Assembly: GCA_964006375.1 (NCBI GenBank)
Contig: OZ023265.1
Span: 113,291,084 to 113,355,083, forward strand
Direction of reading: 5' to 3'
DNA: 64,000 nucleotides
Origin: Tillus elongatus
Lineage: Eukaryota > Arthropoda > Insecta > Coleoptera > Cleridae
This document shows positions 26,111-39,960 of this stretch, piece after piece (positions within the stretch are counted from its first letter, which is position 1; each line of letters begins with the position of its first letter). Both the position numbers and the translations under genes were made by a program. The notes below the pieces were generated by a model. That model had not been told where the DNA came from and made no database searches. It worked only from the letters and a program-made list of their open reading frames with translations.

Positions 26111-27192
26111 CTACCAAATCATTATACCTACTGTAGTTGTAGTGGGACCAGTTAACGACGTTTGGTTACAGGAAGATGGAGTTACCGGTCATTTTCAGAG
26201 ACGCGTGCGGTAATATTTGGATGAAGTTTACGCAGCAAAGTGGTAGTATTCTTGAATGCCATGCTCCATTTCCTGATTTAACGCTATCTGTTTTTTTTTT
26301 TTGGAGATTGCAAAATTTAACTTGGATACAAACCTTAATCCCGCGTCGCACTGATGAACGAACAGGCCTTAAATGCCTGCAGTCTCTAAAATCGCCCCAT
26401 AAGACGCAATAATGTGATTCTGTGATTTCCCTACATCTTCAATTTGAGTCTTATAAACCATATAGGTTGACAGTGTTTCCAAACAAAGAAATTAGGTGTA
26501 TCTAATTTCGGGGACAGTAGACGGACGAACTTGTCCTACTTCTATGCCTATCCAAAGATTTTTATATATAACATCCAAATACTACCGAAGAGCAAAACGA
26601 GAAATGTTATGGAGTAATGTCGTACATAAACAGTTTTTCTCTGCTTACTAACATCGCATGTAGGATTTTTTAAGTATATGTAACTGGAAATTCATTTTCT
26701 CATCTCTAGAGTAATTGCGCCATATCTGTGATTATATGCTGTCTTGCATTCACACTCACTTATACAAAATCATGTGGTGAAAGTGCCTGAACAGGCTGAA
26801 TACCTTAGGGGTAAAAAATATAATTTCCAAAGATCTTCTAAACTGTTGAGTAGCTAATATGTTGTCTGTAAGCAATCCTTCTAGTAGCTTTGCTCAAGTA
26901 AATTTATGTTAATTTAATTCTTTAATGTTGCTAAAAATATGAGAAATTAAATAAAAACCTAATTTTTGATGTAATTATGAAAACATAAAAATTGAAACTG
27001 ACCTTGTCTAGGGTGTAGGGGTTTTTTATGCTGATTTGCTTTTTATTTATCGCAATCGCATTTTTTTTAAAGTTCGCTAAATGATGTTGCTTTGTGAGGC
27101 TGGCAAATGAAGCCATCACTATTTTCTAAGTTTAAAATATATTCTCTAGTGCTAATACCATTATCTAGACAACTAATTAAACTATTTTACAG
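26111..27192. other. End of intron 1, nothing firmly recognised
   Basis: A 78-codon frame at 26176-26412 ('MELPVIFRDACGNIWMKF...') has fairly ordinary amino-acid composition but no family match that I know and no clear splice context. It could be a transposon relic. The rest is AT-rich. Confidence 0.4.
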
Positions 27193-28072
27193 GACCGTCG
27201 CCTTGGTCATCATTCTTATACGAGCGGGCCTTGATTTGGACCCAAGCGCCTTAAAACGTTTAAAGTTTACCATTACGAAGATTGGCATAATACCATGGAT
27301 AATTGAAGCAGCCATAGTTGCAGTGATGTCGCATTACCTAGTTGGTTTACCATGGAACTTCGCTTTCGCTCTCGCAGCAATAATAGCAGCAGTCTCCCCA
27401 GCAGTTGTGGTGCCATGCCTTTTTAGACTCAGAGTGAAAGGATATGGTGTCGCAAAAGGAATACCGACACTTATTATTGCAGTTGCTGGTATAGACGATG
27501 CTCTTTCAGTAGCCATATTTGGTATAATTAAGAGTATAATGTTCTCCGAGAATACAACACTCACCATGCATATACTCCAAGGGCCTCTTTCCATACTTGG
27601 CGGTATCGGGTTTGGAATTTTGTGGGGCGTTATATGTAATTACATACCAGAAAAGCATGATCCGTTTGTAGTGCCACTACGAATATTACTATTGGGTGCA
27701 GGTGGAATGATATCAGTATTTGGAAGTGAGTTAGTTGGTTATGGTGGAGCGGGTCCTTTAGGGTGTGTTACAGCATCATTCGTGGCTCTGTACTGCTGGT
27801 CACGACAAGGATGGGAAATTGAAGAGAATCCAGCAACAACAGCCTTTGAAATTTTCTGGATGATCTTCGAACCAATCCTATTTGGTGTTACTGGTGCAGC
27901 TGTTAAAATTAATGAACTCGATGGTGAAATCGTATCTCTTGGAATTGGTATTCTCGTAGCTGGAGTGATAGTGAGAATTGCTGTAACCGCAGTAATTGGA
28001 ATTGGATGCAAGCTCAATTTAAAAGAAAAAATATTTGTGTCGCTGGCTTTAATGTCCAAAGCAACAGTTCAG
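27193..28072 (+). CDS. NHA-type Na+/H+ antiporter, core exon with DD motif
   Basis: Acceptor TATTTTACAG ends at 27192; the first G completes the AGG split in the previous exon and gives 'FRTVALVIILIRAGLDLDP', a family signature, across the junction. 293 further codons end in frame at CAG|GTATAA (28073). Several membrane helices are visible, along with 'AAVSPAVVVPCLF'. The Asp-Asp pair in 'AGIDDALSV' (codons at 27494-27499) corresponds to the two cation/proton-binding aspartates of NHA-type antiporters. The frame is intact without stops, which strongly supports a functional gene amid repeats. It could be NHA1 or NHA2 type; the paralogue was not decided. Confidence 0.93.
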
Positions 28073-29300
28073 GTATAAAACTATGATTATCTATTATAGG
28101 CTTAATGGGATGGCTTATTTAGAATGAGGAAAGCTCACATGTTTCTTACAAATATCTTTAAGGAGACAAAATATTTATGAATTTCTATTCAAATTGGATT
28201 GAAGGTTGATATTTTTATAGTTTTTTTATTACAATCTAGATGACGACAACGATTTCGATTTATATAAAACGCTAGTTAAAATTAATCTTTCTAACGTAAC
28301 TATCGAATAATTGTTTAAAACTAGAAATATTGTCAAGGGGCTCGGAAATCCCTAGTAAAGCTGGAATAACACTCGCAAAACTGCGGAGAAATTCCTGAAA
28401 AAAATTATATGAGCTCATAAAACCCTCGGAAAATTCTTGTAAGATTCCTGGTAAATCCTCGGTAATCACAAAATCTCTGCCCATGGCCTCGAAAACTCCT
28501 ACAAAGACTTGAAAATCCTTAGGAAACTTATAGAATATCCTCGACACTCAAAAAAGCTCAATGGGTTCGGAAAAAGCTCTAAAAACTCCCAAATACTCGG
28601 AAAGCTGTCTCTATATTTTATAAAAACTGAAAGCATCGTCAATGGGCTTGAAGAAACATCATAAATCCGGAAAAAAAAAGAAAAGCTCCTGGTAAATCCT
28701 CGAAAAGTTCGGTTGCCAGTGCTGGAGGTTTTATAGAAGCAGTCTGCCACTAGATATTCTACTAAGGTAAGTATCCATGAATTCAGAAGGCGTTTTTCTG
28801 AGTTAAGGGCAGGTATCCCAACTTTCCTGGTATGGCCGTATTTGAACTTGCAGAGTTAAGATCTGTTGATAGTTGGATGGAAGTGATGTATTGAGTGAAA
28901 ACCCGGATAGATCTCAAATATTTACTTTAAAATTGGGTTGGAAGCTCTTTATATTAGATATTTACAAAATACAACTAATTTACAAAATAAAAAAAAACAG
29001 ATTTGTAACTAGAAACAATTTCTATCGGCTTACAATTAAACAAAGGAGAATAATAACTCTTTTGCCGCTACAACTCAGTGCTTATTTAAATGTACAATAA
29101 ACAAAACAAAATTAAAGCAGGCGGCAAAAAATAAACATTTCGGGGCACAGCAGGTGCGTTATAATATTAAGTTATCATAAGAATTATACACCACTAGTAC
29201 GGCATATGACTAAAAGTAACACTTCTTATTTAAACAGACGTCGAAGATGGGGTTTACATGACCTAATACACACTCATCTGAAGAATTTTTCTCTTTCTAT
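28073..29300. other. Intron 2, first part; degenerate short repeats
   Basis: 28330-28720 consists of loosely repeated words such as CTCGGAAAATTCTTG, CCTGGTAAATCCTCGG and AAAACTCC with no fixed period. No coding signal is accepted in any frame. Confidence 0.5.
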
Positions 29301-29319
29301 TATCAGGTGAATCTAGGTA

Positions 29320-29520
29320 CCTACTAATAAGCAGACTCGTAGAACCCAAATCACCACAACACATTTTAAGAATCCAAGTTAGCGCCATTAGAGGATGAAT
29401 AATTCCTGAATTATTCATTCTTTGAGGACGTCAACTTAGTTAGTGAAACGATCGTCAGGATTTTTTAAATGTGTTGTGTTGATTTGGGTTCTCCAAGTGT
29501 GTTTATCAGTGCTAATCACA
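29320..29520. mobile_element. Fold-back element related to Penelope 3' ends
   Basis: Left arm CCAAATCACCACAACACATT and right arm AATGTGTTGTGTTGATTTGG flank a centre with a GAGGACG...GTGAAACGATCGTCAGG motif. About 200 bp, a palindrome-like relic of the pair-wise inverted 3' regions. Confidence 0.6.
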
Positions 29521-30059
29521 GGGTCCACTCTTCACTTAGTGTAGGTACCTCCTGGAAGTCTCTTTAAAAGAAACTTGTTTTACAAATTTCATTAAGGTTA
29601 CAAAAGCTTTCCATAAGAAAATGTAATTCAGGTTTAGAAAAGGAATGTATCTGTCAAATTATAAACATGGCAGGTATTTTTCCTTATTAATCGCCTGGAT
29701 GATTTCGTTTAAGTCAACCTAATCGAACCGGTTTTTCCAACAACAAATATTTTTAATCAAATTATGTTGGTGAATTTTGTTAATAAAATATTACTAATAT
29801 TAACAGTATAAATGTCTGCTGTAATGGTTACTTTGTCTAAATTGTGTTATTTTCCGTGAGCCGTATTTTAATAAGAATCCATTTTGGTGAACTAAACCCT
29901 GATTTCTTCTGCGACTCGTTTCAGTAGCTTTTTAACACAGCAGTGAAAACAAACAAAATGTTCCTACTCATGAATTCATAAAAGTAAAGAAGTCAATCCA
30001 TTGTACAAATAATTTACCTGCTTGAAAAATTAATCAACGAATATTAGCGTTGATATTCT

Positions 30060-30470
30060 TGATCTTTGATTTTCAATTTCAGAAGCATATTATCGATCAT
30101 TTACTATTTAACCTCAAAACAGAACTGTCAAACCATGACAAACAAACAAAACACGTTATTATTCTTTGGTTTAGAATTTTAGAAGCATTACACAGTCATT
30201 TACTTAACCTCAAAACAGAACTGTCAAATCATAATAAATAAACAAAACACACTATCTCATCTGGTTTTTACTTCAAGTAGCTTATACCTATTTCAATGTC
30301 AAATATTTACTACCTAACCTCAAAACAGAATTGTCAATCTATTAAAAATAAACAAAACACGTTATTATTCTTTAGCTTTCCAATTTCGAAGCATTACATA
30401 ATCATTTAGTTAACCTCAAAACAGAACTGTCAGATCATAATAAATAAACAAAACACAACATCCCATCTGG
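30060..30470 (+). repeat. Tandem array, ~103-bp units in dimers
   Basis: TAACCTCAAAACAGAACTGT-type words begin near 30108, 30207, 30314 and 30412. Spacing alternates (about 99 and 107), and neighbouring spacer sequences alternate between two types, giving a ~205-bp dimer repeated twice. Confidence 0.82.
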
Positions 30471-31111
30471 TTTTACTTAAACTAGCTGATATAAAATTTC
30501 TGTATTTTCTCCTCTCACTTTAAAATTAGGATATCTTTGAACACTTTTATAAATCCGCGCATCCGATTATACCCGAAGGCGCTTTATGGTGGGATCGCCA
30601 CAGTTCGAGTATGAACGTTCGTTGCACACTGCGATGTTGTGGCTATCCCGTCGCACATGTGTTACCTTGTTTGGTTATCGCTGCATTATGATGTATATCT
30701 GTGGTATATTAATCCATTCACGCGAGCAGGTAACTACTCTGTCTTTGTCTGGCATCATACTTTAACCATTTACGTTGCTTGAATTCACGTCTTTCAGATT
30801 TTATTTTTAATTCGGGAAAAACTCAAAATTTTGTAAACCAAATTACTAAAAATTCACAACAGGGGTTTATTTACATAATTTCTACCTACGTGTAAAGTCT
30901 CATTCCAGTTACTTTAATTGTTTCAAAAATGTAGCAAATTCAAAATATTTTTGGATATTTTGGAGCAATATAGTTATAGCTGATTTACGAACTCGTCCTT
31001 GATTGTAACGAAATGAAGACATGTGTCAAATTTAGTTCAAATCAGTTGAGTATTTTTTTAGTTATCGCTCGGACACATACATACATACACACCATCACAT
31101 ACACACACTAT
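30471..31111. other. Intron 2, nothing recognised
   Basis: Mixed composition with a somewhat GC-richer patch at 30560-30680. No gene or element ends identified. Confidence 0.45.
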
Positions 31112-31281
<170 letters not shown>

Positions 31282-32200
31282 GGAATTAATTTTATCTCAA
31301 CAACTGTGTGCATGAGCGTTCTGCCGCTAACGATATGCATAGATGTCCCGGCGCTACAGTGTGACGCGCGTGTGTCGAGGGACAAGGGAGTTAATAGTGT
31401 GTCAGTGTCATTACAATGATGGACGTCGAGTGTGAAGAGAGATTGAGTGAACATAGTGCGCGACAAGTACGACAAGAGAGTACCTAGACGACGCAGGGGT
31501 ACTCAACGACGGTGTGACAGGCCATCCAGGACGATTCGTGAAATTTGAATCCAGAAGCATTGTACAACTGCAGTACAAGCATTGTAAATAGGCATATAAT
31601 GGCTTGGGTGATAGCGACTCCGGTGAAAAGCTGAACTCAACAAAACAATTCGAATATGAACATTGCCAAAGGAATCTTGAATATACCTGAAGAGTAGAAA
31701 TAAAAATTAAGGCAACAGTAATGAATATATTGAGGAAGGTTTAAATGGGTAAAACAATACATACACACTCAAAATATACATACATCCATCTCAAATACAC
31801 AAGCTCACAGTGAAAATAAATTTAATTCAACACTCATAAATATTTAACTAATAGCAAACTGCTCATCGAGAGTTGTAGTATTTAATAACAACTGTAGATT
31901 AGAGGTGTAAAATGGTAAAAGCTGAAAATTGTGCATATTAAGATACAATTTGTATGCCAATGGACAGATGACAACTAAGGAGTGACAGCCAGAGCGAAAA
32001 ACAGACACCCAACTTTCGAATTAATAAAGACTTTTCTTTGGAATTTGTCAAATTTGTTAATTTCATGTGAGGTCAATTATTGTAGTTAAATATAAGAAAA
32101 TGCATAAACAGAGCTCTCCATTGAATCCAATTAATAAATTGTCTGTTATAGAATATTAATAATTCAATTTGAATTAATATATGTAAAGATTTAAAATATT
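31282..32200. other. Intron 2, GC-richer unknown segment then AT-rich
   Basis: 31300-31560 is clearly GC-richer than its surroundings ('CGACAAGTACGACAAGAGAG', 'GACGACGCAGGGGTACTC'), as in some retroelement untranslated leaders, but no LTR pair or domain was found. Confidence 0.4.
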
Positions 32201-34151
<1,951 letters not shown>

Positions 34152-34493
34152 GCCGCATTGGGACCCCTTTGCCTGGGTGAAGTGAATAATGACACTGACA
34201 AAGTTCATGCAGAGAAAATTCTTATGATATGTGTTTTGTCAATAGTTTTAACTGCACCTACCGGAGCCATCATAATAACCCTCAGTGGCCCTCGATTACT
34301 TACCAAAACCAAGATACCTGTAATACCAGAAGGTTGGCGCAGGAGCCATCGGCCCTCAATCAGGGATATCAGTATTATTGATGAAGAGGAAGAAAGAGAC
34401 ATAGAAGAAATTGAAGAATCTGCTGATGCTACTTCTACACCACCAAAAGATCTATCGTCTTCAAATAAAGATTACTCGAAAGGTGATATTTAA
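34152..34493 (+). CDS. NHA-type Na+/H+ antiporter, terminal coding exon
   Basis: Acceptor TTTTTACAG ends at 34151. The exon continues in phase 0 from the previous one as 'ATVQ|AALGPLCLGE'. It encodes the last membrane helix ('EKILMICVLSIVLTAPTGAIIITLSGPRLL') and a hydrophilic, acidic cytosolic tail ('DEEEERDIEEIEESAD'). It stops at TAA 34491-34493. The three exons together give about 531 residues, somewhat short for an insect NHA protein because the N-terminus is missing. The acidic tail is likely a regulatory region by analogy; nothing in the sequence proves this. Confidence 0.9.
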   Translation, partial: AALGPLCLGEVNNDTDKVHAEKILMICVLSIVLTAPTGAIIITLSGPRLLTKTKIPVIPEGWRRSHRPSIRDISIIDEEEERDIEEIEESADATSTPPKDLSSSNKDYSKGDI

Positions 34494-34860
34494 AAACTTT
34501 TTAAGATATTATACTGTTTGAAAGAAACGAAGAAGCATTGGTATCTATGAGCCAGCTACATTATCTTTCTTGATTCCCATGTAACTTAAATTGTTTTAAG
34601 AACTGTAAAGAAAGTTTAAATTCTGTTGTGGATGTTTTTATATTATAGAACATTTTATGTACACATGATGTGGTTGTATATTCCAATGAATATAATATGA
34701 TATTATACATTATTTTTATTAGTTATGTTAATATTTAATATTTTCTGTAAATATATTTTATTTTCAAATAAGTGTTTATGTTCTTCCTAAAAATGAGTTA
34801 AGGAACTTTGTTAACATATATGTAAGAAATTATATAGAATAGCTTTCTAAGTAAATATTG
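34494..34860 (+). other. Probable NHA 3' UTR
   Basis: AT-rich sequence after the stop with no repeat resemblance for about 370 bp, and several near-polyadenylation words (AATATA, AAATATATT) around 34680-34760. No canonical AATAAA close by, so the 3' end is uncertain. Confidence 0.5.
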
Positions 34861-34883
34861 GAACCTGTAATGAGCACTGATAA

Positions 34884-35085
34884 AAACACTTTGAGAATCC
34901 AAATCACCACAACACATCTTTAAATAACCTGACGATCCTGTCACAGACACAGTTAGCGCCATCAGAGGATGAAAAATGCTCATAATTTTTATTCCTCTGA
35001 TGGCCTTAGCTTTGTTAGTGAAACACTCCTTAGGTCTTTAAAATATGTGTTGTGGTGATTTAGGTTTACCAAGTGTACCTAGTAA
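34884..35085. mobile_element. Fold-back element related to Penelope 3' ends
   Basis: Left arm 34884-34975 (CCAAATCACCACAACACATC ... CATCAGAGGATGAA) repeats inverted at 34998-35085 (TTCCTCTGATGG ... TGTGTTGTGGTGATTTAGG). About 200 bp with a 20-bp spacer. Confidence 0.75.
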
Positions 35086-35273
35086 TAGCTTAGAAACTTA
35101 TTAATACAACATTGTTCACATATTCCTCCGGGAAAATGGAAATTTTGTGAAAACGCTAAATTGCGACATAAAAATGTTGGCTGTTAAAGTTGACTTTGGA
35201 GAGATAATATTTAGGCTTAAACTAAACAGTTACTTCTACCATAAATTTAGTAGTACAAAAAAGCATGAAATAC

Positions 35274-35647
35274 TGTCACACCCGTCTCTATGAGAATTAA
35301 GGTTATGAACCCGGTTACTTATATGGTCACAGGCATATTGTAAACTGTGGTGGTAACAGAATACTCTGGAATTGTATTTCTATAAGGGACCAGAAGTGAC
35401 AGGTGTAGAACAATGTAGAAGGTCTAGAATCTCTGTGGGCAGTATAAATAGGCGAGCCACAGATAGAGTAAGTCACTCAGTAGTGAGTTAGTGTTGGTGT
35501 ATAATAAGCGATCATAGAACGCGCATAGTGATATATAGTTCTATGGACATATAGTAATAGAGGGAAATATTTTTGTTTGTGATCGTGGTGGAAAATAGTT
35601 GGTTAAATAAATTAGTAGTTTGAAAAGCTGTGTGTTCTTAAACAACA
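35274..35647 (+). mobile_element. Probable solo LTR of an LTR retrotransposon
   Basis: Begins TGTCACACCC and ends AAACAACA, i.e. TGT...ACA termini. Flanks AATAC and AATCC agree in 4 of 5 bases, a possible target duplication. Inside are a TATAAATA box at 35443-35450, a TCAGT initiator at 35477 and AATAAA at 35605, in the order of U3-R-U5. No primer binding site or gag follows, so it is taken as a solo LTR. Confidence 0.55.
35443..35483 (+). promoter_or_regulatory. Core promoter of the solo LTR
   Basis: TATAAATA is followed 34 bp later by TCAGTAG, the arthropod initiator consensus. The spacing fits a TATA-Inr promoter. Confidence 0.5.
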
Positions 35648-36619
35648 AATCCAGAACGTCGAAAAACGTAAAAATACAATTAAAACAAACATGTAATTAA
35701 GCCAAGAAAATCTCCTAATATGCAAAAACGTATACAGGATGTCCCACTTGCCTTCATATTTTTGTTACTACCTTTAATATGAATTTTACGAGGAAAGGTT
35801 GATAGATTTTTTGTTCAGATGTTCCTGGTTTATAAAGTAAAATTATTTTGAACACCGTCAGGCTCTAGGTTTCATCTGTATAGGACCGTACTGCTTTTTT
35901 TTTTAACGAAAAACATGTATTATTCTATTTCTAAAATATGTATTCGATTTTTGGGCCAAGTTTGTAAATACCTTTACATATACTTTTTAGCTTTAACATT
36001 TTGACTTTTGTTTACCTATATTTGTGGGTGCAGGAAAGAGTGTGACACATTCTAAACCTTTGAGTGAAATATCAGTCCTGAGTTACTACAGTAACGAAAT
36101 AATAATGACAGCTTTGGCTAAAGGCCTAAGAAGACGCTCTAAGCAAAATGGGATAATATTAGAAGTTCGTAGGACATTTCTTCAGTCTCAACTATCACCA
36201 CCATTGTGATAAGAAGTCAGGTATAAATACGTGGCCTGTAATTCTTGGTCAAGATGTACTTCCTTTTCGTGGAGGAAGCGAATGCTTTTACGCTGTCCGG
36301 TGGTTGGCGCTTCTTCAATATGACACTAACCAGCACTGTGAGACTTTGCTTCCCACGCGGTCGGGAAATCTCACAAAACACCCCCTTGACACCTAGAGAC
36401 GAGGCACAAACCACTCGCTGCATTGCTTCATCATGTCTCTACCTCTTGTTGTTTTCAAAACTTCTACATTCTCTCTTCCTCCCTCTTTGACATCATTATT
36501 TCAACGATTCCTCTCCACTCAGAATTCCACACCCTTTCGCTTCCCGGCATATGCTCCACCACATTATCTGCTGTTATATCTCTGTCAATCTCTTTATACA
36601 GGATTAAGTAATGTATAAA
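35648..36619. other. No gene recognised
   Basis: Contains TACAGGATGTCCCACTTGCC at about 35731, a relative of the mariner ACAGGGTGTCCCAC end. 36240-36420 is GC-richer but unidentified. Confidence 0.4.
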
Positions 36620-36727
36620 GATAGAGATACGCCAAAACACATTGTCTTTAAGTGCGCTAGATGGTCGTTGTATTATTTACGACCATCTTGCGCACTCAAA
36701 GGCAATGTGTTTTGGCGTATATCTATC
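36620..36727. repeat. 108-nt near-perfect hairpin
   Basis: Arms 36620-36668 and 36679-36727 pair over 49 bases with four mismatches; the loop is TGTATTATTT. The right arm is the LINE zinc-knuckle coding sequence, so the left arm is an inverted duplicate of it. Confidence 0.9.
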
Positions 36728-37390
36728 ACCACAACACGTACAGTCCTTATTTGTCCTTATTGACTGTGTTCAGTTTACTCAGGTAATACCTGAAAAGCCC
36801 ATGACCTGATAGAAATTGGTAAAATAATAACCCACCTCACCATGTTGCCTGGATATCTATGGCTGTATGTGTGGAATGAGCCTCTGTCCACTGGGATGTT
36901 GACATTTCCTCTTCCCATTCTCGCTGCTAATACAACATTGGTTCCACTCTTGCCTTTTTTTGTACTCTTCCATTTTTGTGTCTTTCATAAGTTACTTCTT
37001 TTGCCAGTAAGTGTATGGGGATCATTCTAGCAATTATCTGTATTCCTTTCGTTGCCAATGTTCTATATGCACTTGATACTCTGGTAGCTACCTTTTTCTG
37101 CACTCCTTTGGTCTTTTTCTACACTTTTTTGATAATACGGTCTTTCATGCTAGTGTGTCGTAGAATATGATTGAGTTTACCACACGGCTCAGCTCTCTCC
37201 TTCTCCCTAGTTTCGGTCGACCGATATTTGGCAACAGACGCATTATATTTGCAACCATCATATCTGCTTTCGCCGCTACTCTTTCTATTTGTACACCTAT
37301 GTTTATGTTATAACCTACTTGTATATCGAGGTAATTTAAGCTGGTCAATATGTAGTACGGCCTTTTTTTCGATACGTACTTAAACTCCAC
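36679..37390 (-). pseudogene. LINE ORF2 C-terminal fragment (LOA/R1-like)
   Basis: Minus-strand reading starts with a decayed 'LDIQVGYNINIGVQIERVAAKADMMVANIMRLLPNI', the region after the RT catalytic box, and 'RRRELSRVVNSIIFYD'. It continues with 'QRLIPHIQP.ISRQHGEV.YYFTNFYQVMGFSG' and 'CTCCGDRYTPKHIAFECARWS'. This last piece is the Cys-Cys-His-Cys knuckle found near the end of R1/LOA/Jockey proteins. Multiple stops and frame changes. It is only distantly similar to the LINE at 1-3483. Confidence 0.78.
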
Positions 37391-37861
37391 AGCTTATTCT
37401 GACTTTTTGAAGCACGATCCGCTGATTTTACGTAAGGACATCCATTTGATGGTGTGTCAACGCATGTAGGTTTCACTGCGCAATTGGAGTAAGAGACTTA
37501 AATCATGAGTATCCTGAAAGATTGATTGGAAAACAAGGACCGTTAACTGGTTACCCTGATCACCAGTCCCGACCTGTTTTTATGGGGATATGTGTATGAG
37601 GAAGATTATACAAGGAACTACCTACAGCCTCTTACGATATAAAAAAAACAGGACAGGTTAAGCTTTAATGTTAATAAGTGATTAATAATCACGCCTCAAA
37701 TAATAGTCAAATATGAACAGTTGTTTCTCAAATCGTGCAAGGCACGTTTACAAAGAAAATGTGCGAATAGTGTGACGACCGCAACCATATAATACGACAC
37801 AACATACATAGTGTATACAAAATAATACTGGGCCATTTGAATCCATTTTAAATCAATTATA

Positions 37862-38200
37862 AGGCCTCGGTGTTCCAGTGATAAGGACATACCTTTGAAC
37901 CGAGGGGTGTACCAGGTTCGATTTTAAGGGTTTCCCTTTCACTCTTTCAATATACACTGCACAATTAACCTGAACCGGGATTTTGGCATTGTATTTGAGC
38001 AAGTTGAATGTCTGCCCTTTGGATGTGACGTGAAGCCGTCGGTCCCATATCCATGCGATGTTGACCACGTTAAAGATCCCTACTCTCCTTACAGAAAGCC
38101 AGAAGTTTGACAAACTTTCCAATATAGTGAGGTGAAACTGCTTCCTGGCGTCGGCGATTAGCCATAGTCGCCGAAATAGACCGACGTTAAATAAAAAATG
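37862..38200 (+). mobile_element. tRNA-derived SINE, full length
   Basis: Head GCCTCGGTGTTCCAGTG with A and B boxes (CCAGGTTCGATTT), body shared with the other copies (GGCATTGTATTTGAGCAA, CCATGCGATGTTG), and a 3' end GCCGAAATAGACCGACG followed by an A-rich tail. No clear target duplication. Confidence 0.82.
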
Positions 38201-38689
38201 TATGATTAGAGTTTTATGTTTAATGCCACCATTTTTAGGTGAGATGGCTAAGTAAATTAATGTTATGCTTTAAACAACAATAATAATTGAATGTCTGATG
38301 CAAAAAGCTTTGTTTTTCGTGGTTTACTAAAATTTCAATTCCACAATTGGGCGAAGAATCCGATTACTTCAAACTAGAGTAATTATCCTCAAACAAAAAC
38401 CAAAGTAAACTTAGAAAGGAGCCCACTCATTAAAAACATACAGGTTTTCCATTAAAACCGTTAAACGCTGCACAAGATTAAGCTAACATCTACTATACAT
38501 TTCAAAAAGGTAATAATATTCAGTGGGTGTTCTATTTAAAAATTGAATGCGGTCTTATACAATCGAAATCCAAGGCCTCGCTAGGCGCAAAATAGTTTTG
38601 GGTTATAAAAGAGGGACATCTAAACAAATAGTGCTGTAAATTGAATCATAACTTCAACATAGCTGTAATAATTCCTTCTCTGTAGAAAG

Positions 38690-39090
38690 ACATTGTCATG
38701 GAATGAATTTAGGGTCCATGACTTAACGACAAAGAAAATATTTGTATTCCTGTACCGCTAAACTTTCGTAACGTTATATTACTCGAGTTTTATTGAAAAA
38801 AGTCAATTTTCACCAAATCACCCCTTACTTATCTCCTACCCCTTGAACCGATCTTACCCAAAAACAATTCGAAGCGTTTTTTTGTCGGTTGCTAACCGGA
38901 TACCAAATTTGAAGATGATATCTCAATTCGTTCAAAAGTTATTTCGCCTAGAAATAGACAGACGTACATGTTGACACGACAGACCGACCAACCGACAGAC
39001 CGACCGACAAAAAATTTTCGTTCCAGAATCAAGTTTTCTATATGTTTTGAGACTGTCTACGCCGTTTTAGCCAAAAAAAGTCGAAATTTT
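38690..39090 (-). repeat. GACA/GGTC-rich interspersed repeat, inverted copy
   Basis: Contains AACCGACAGACCGACCGAC, AGAATCAAGTTTTCTATATG and GTTTTGAGACTGTCTACGCC. The fullest copy of the family. Confidence 0.78.
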
Positions 39091-39189
39091 TGTCAACAAT
39101 ATTCCACCCCCACACATTCAACCCTTAATTTCATTTTAGCACAGAATACCAGATATTTGATGAAATCAAAGGTTTCCTAATAAATAAAC

Positions 39190-39390
39190 CATTAAGCGTT
39201 ATACTACTCGAGTTTTTTTCCCCTACCTTCTAAACCGATCTTAGCCAAAAACAATCCGAACCGTTCGTTCGAGTGTCAAACGTGAAGACTATATATCAGT
39301 TCGCTCTAAAGTTATCGTGGCTACAAAGAGACAGACATACAGACCGACAGACCGACAGACACACATACATGTAGTGAAGTGGAAAGACAA
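39190..39390 (-). repeat. GACA/GGTC-rich interspersed repeat, partial
   Basis: TTATACTACTCGAGTTTTTT start and a CAGACCGACAGACCGACAGA cluster. Confidence 0.7.
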
Positions 39391-39485
39391 AAAATATGTT
39401 TGCTTGCCGTCAGCAATCCATACCACAAATGTTATTCCAACGAATAAAACCAATAAGCAAGGCTCCATTATATCAAAACCTTAGG

Positions 39486-39960
39486 TGGTCGCAGAATACA
39501 ATATGACCATGGGCGGCGTTCATAAACTTGACCAGCACCTACATGACTATTCTGTTACCAGAAAACGGGGCAAAAAATATTATAGTTTTTTCCATTTACT
39601 GCCCAGTTCCGCGTGTAACTCTTTTTGCTCAACCAAAAGAAGGGTGGCCATAAACCGCATTTAGAGTTTAGGTAAAAACTAGTTGAGGAGCTATTAACAC
39701 AATATCCTCTGCCGGAAAGAAGATCTGGTAGACCAAGTCTCCAACAGTGTTTCAGCCGACTAACCGAAAGAGACTTCCCTAGTTTTATTCCTGCCACGGA
39801 AAAGCAAAGTGCACCGAAATGATGTTGCGCTATTTGCTGTAATCAGAGAGATGCCAGCAGAGAAAAAAGAGAAAAGAAACACGTTATTTCTGTTCAAAAT
39901 GCAACATTGGGTTCTGTACCGTTCCGTGATTTAAAATTTATCGCACGCAAGCTATTTATT
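39486..39960 (+). pseudogene. piggyBac-like transposase, C-terminal remnant
   Basis: Reading with a few stops gives 'MGGVHKLDQHLHDYSVT.KRGKKYY' near 39508-39590, the segment that normally holds a catalytic aspartate (MGGVD). 'SGRPSLQQCFSRLTERDFPSFIPATEKQSAP' and a degraded cysteine-rich tail follow at 39730-39950, as in piggyBac/PGBD transposases. The Asp of MGGVD reads as His here, so the catalytic triad is broken as well as the frame. No TTAA-flanked ends were found. Confidence 0.75.

Noticed and set aside
26176..26412. Possible additional NHA or other host exon
   Set aside because: No frame-compatible splice sites and no similarity to NHA; the exon 1 to exon 2 junction is already perfect without it.
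28272..28750. Phe/Ser-rich minus-strand frames
   Set aside because: Produced by degenerate CTCGGAAAATCC-type short repeats; no conserved domain.
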